Below are positions 62,203-64,000 of a DNA stretch of 64,000 nt, piece after piece. Position 1 is the stretch's first letter; every line of letters starts with the position of its first letter. Under the pieces are notes generated by a model that worked only from the letters and a program-made list of their open reading frames with translations, made no database searches and was not told the origin of the DNA. The stretch is taken from the NCBI GenBank assembly GCA_024235175.1, contig JACKMX010000002.1, positions 496,001 to 560,000 on the forward strand, given 5' to 3'. The DNA comes from Chromatiaceae bacterium. Its GTDB lineage: Bacteria > Pseudomonadota > Gammaproteobacteria > Chromatiales > Chromatiaceae. The translations under genes were made by a program, and so were the position numbers.

Positions 62203-63278
62203 CGATTATCTGTCTCTATTGCCTTCACGGGGTCTCCTTCCGTCAGTGTCTGCCGGCCGTCAAGAATTAACGATGTTGTTCCGGATAAATTCACTTGTAC
62301 AGGCTGACCGAGCTTTGCGTCCGGGACAGAAATAAACTTTGCGGTACCGTCCGAGTTTATAAAGATGCCCAAGCTGTTATCCCGGTGTACAAGAAATTCC
62401 GAAGAGATGAACGGGCCCCCATGCTTCCACTCAAGTCGCCCGGTCGACCCAGGGGGGGCTTTTTCATCAATGAACAAAAAACGAGCCTCGAAGCTCCTTA
62501 ACTTACTTTCCATAATCGGCAGAATCGTCCGCAGGCTCACAGAAAACCGCTTTTCCCTGCTCAGGAAGATAATCTCATTTGCCTCTTTCAAACTGGCAAT
62601 ATCCTGCTCCTGGATATTTGCCGAAACTTCAATATTCTCGTTATCCAGCAGTCGCACTATATGGGAACCTGCAACCGCATAGTCACCGGTACTGGCAATC
62701 CTTTCCAAAACAACCCCTGAAAATGGCGCTTTGATTTCACAACGCTCAACTGCTCTTTCCGCGTTTTTCAAATCGGCCATTACACCAGCCACCTCTGCAC
62801 GCGCCACGGTGTATTCCGATCTTCGCTTACTGACCTGCTCCTGTGACATGCTCTTTTTGGATGAAAGCGCGGCGCCGCTCTCAAATTGAGACTTGGAGAA
62901 GACCAATTCAGCCTGGGCGGCATCCAACATGGCTCTCATCCTGTTAAGATTCGTTTCGTGTTCCTGGCAATCCAGTAAGGCGATCGGCTCTCCCTCCTTT
63001 ACAGCATCCCCGACATTAACCTTTATACCGCTTACAATCCCGGTTATTTCCGCACTGACTCGCGCATCATTCAAACTGACCGTTTTTGCCGGCGCATTCT
63101 TTAACGGAAAAAGATAAAGATTTTGCAACTGGGTAACGCTTACTGTTTTCGTCTCTGATTCGGCAGTCGCAAATCGAGTCTGAGCGAACAACAGCAAACC
63201 GGGAAACAACCAGATCAGAAGCCACCGGAGTCCGTATGTTCGTGTTTTCTTGTCTCGGCTGCAGTTTCCGTTCTTCAT
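62199..63278 (-). CDS. RND efflux periplasmic adaptor subunit (membrane fusion protein)
   Basis: A 359-aa adaptor. It has an N-terminal signal/anchor (LLIWLFPGLLLFAQTRFATA), first lipoyl half (ARVSAEITGIVSGIKVNVGD, EGEPIALLDC), a short alpha hairpin (about 100-175), second lipoyl half (CEIKAPFSGVVLERIASTGD) and a beta-barrel/membrane-proximal region to the end. I chose the ATG at 63278 because GGAAG lies about 7 nt upstream; the frame runs 52 codons further but that part has no signal and poor start context. It is transcribed first, ahead of the permease gene. Confidence 0.9.
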   Translation of the reverse strand: MKNGNCSRDKKTRTYGLRWLLIWLFPGLLLFAQTRFATAESETKTVSVTQLQNLYLFPLKNAPAKTVSLNDARVSAEITGIVSGIKVNVGDAVKEGEPIALLDCQEHETNLNRMRAMLDAAQAELVFSKSQFESGAALSSKKSMSQEQVSKRRSEYTVARAEVAGVMADLKNAERAVERCEIKAPFSGVVLERIASTGDYAVAGSHIVRLLDNENIEVSANIQEQDIASLKEANEIIFLSREKRFSVSLRTILPIMESKLRSFEARFLFIDEKAPPGSTGRLEWKHGGPFISSEFLVHRDNSLGIFINSDGTAKFISVPDAKLGQPVQVNLSGTTSLILDGRQTLTEGDPVKAIETDNR

Positions 63279-64000
63279 ATAAATCTTCCACGCAGGAAAT
63301 TTTTGATGTGGATCAACTTTATCGCTCTCACTGAATTGAGATCGGAACAATATTGGATTTATAAAGAGGTGAATATATCTTTCGCAATAACCAAACTTCC
63401 CTGACTCCGCTCTCTTCTCTGCATCAACAACCACATCACCATTGATTGGGGTCGTTATGCATAAACTTTCCAGGGCCTGTTAACACTGTGCGGAAAGCTG
63501 CCGCCGGTCATATTGTGATGCATGCAGACAACTTGCCGGTCAGTCCATTGAGTCCGTTTTTTTCTGTTGTATTTCTTAAAAAATAAAACTTCTGATTTCT
63601 GATTATTAATCATAATCCTACCAATAATACTGATTAGTTTAGATTAAATATTATAAATAACTCGTCAAAGAGATCATATTGATAGAGAAAAATTACTGGT
63701 TTATAGTCTGCACAAACCTGTATCAGCTCAGTAGTTTATGCCTGAAAAATACAGGTGAGAACAAGGCAAAAAATCCCAACCCACTCGCTTGCCCACTAGA
63801 TTTGAGAGATAGGTCAGGATTTACAAATATAAAACGAGCAACAGTTCGCATTCGTTTTAAATAAAAGCCCTTAGAATCCCAAATCGCTTAATGTGTATAG
63901 AAGCGCCATGGGATTTTAATGCACACGGCCAGAGCAAATTCCGGACGAACCTTGGGGAAGTATTAGGATGATGCATAATCTTTCAGATTCTTTTCACACG
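63279..64000. other. AT-rich right end of the window without a supported gene
   Basis: About 720 bp upstream of the adaptor gene. It must hold that operon's promoter; the stretch 63555-63665 is very AT-rich. Short open frames (for example 63679-63864 on the plus strand) lack ribosome-binding sites and similarity that I can recognise. Confidence 0.4.

Overview
The window reads as a gammaproteobacterial chromosome segment, most likely from a sulfur-oxidising, aerobic or facultative lineage of the Chromatiales/Sedimenticola/Thiodiazotropha kind. The reasons are a three-cysteine sulfide:quinone reductase, an aa3-type cytochrome oxidase cluster with the gammaproteobacterial assembly-gene order, a Fur/Fbp iron locus and a PEP-CTERM surface-protein locus. 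The species is inferred from gene content only.

Layout. 1-8.3 kb: a Crp/Fnr regulator cut by the left edge, a small conserved protein (DUF6858-like), ispG, sulfide:quinone reductase, and dnaE2 directly behind a textbook LexA box. 7.5-16.3 kb: the cytochrome c oxidase cluster (DUF2189, DUF2244, coxB with fused cytochrome c, coxA, a 48-aa membrane protein, ctaG, coxC, DUF2909, surf1, a Sco-like protein, ctaB). 16.4-20.3 kb: a 778-aa helical-repeat protein, then a peroxiredoxin-like gene divergent from a TetR regulator. 20.7-25.6 kb: an RpiR-type regulator followed by crotonase, NDP-forming acyl-CoA synthetase and a second crotonase. 25.8-30.2 kb: fbpABC ferric iron transporter divergent from fur, sharing a very long palindrome. 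30.2-35.9 kb: RND pump plus adaptor, a lipoprotein and a PqiA-like protein. 36.0-36.7 kb: tRNA-Ser(CGA) preceded, in its own transcription sense, by four 155-bp tandem units. Each unit carries the 5' half of that tRNA and a 68-bp hairpin-rich insertion inside the anticodon. 36.9-38.3 kb: mltF.

38.5-58.5 kb is an accessory surface/PEP-CTERM region. It holds a 2190-aa multidomain secreted protein with five near-identical SdrD-like repeats, a PEP-CTERM protein, an intact prsT-type TPR gene, a decayed IS1380-family element, then a nitroreductase (Acg-like), a second PEP-CTERM gene, an intact methyltransferase, a second prsT and a ThiF/E1-like gene. Four of these (nitroreductase, second PEP-CTERM, second prsT, ThiF) and the transposase are broken by about a dozen single-base frameshifts, mostly at short homopolymers. 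Both PEP-CTERM genes are preceded by good -24/-12 (sigma-54) motifs. No exosortase gene is in the window.

58.6-63.3 kb: a second RND pump whose permease has an extra TPR-like tail, with its adaptor. The last 0.7 kb is AT-rich and holds no gene that I can support.

Most notable are the tRNA-Ser-derived tandem array with compensated hairpins (36.1-36.7 kb) and the sigma-54/PEP-CTERM/ThiF/nitroreductase region with clustered frameshifts (49-58 kb).
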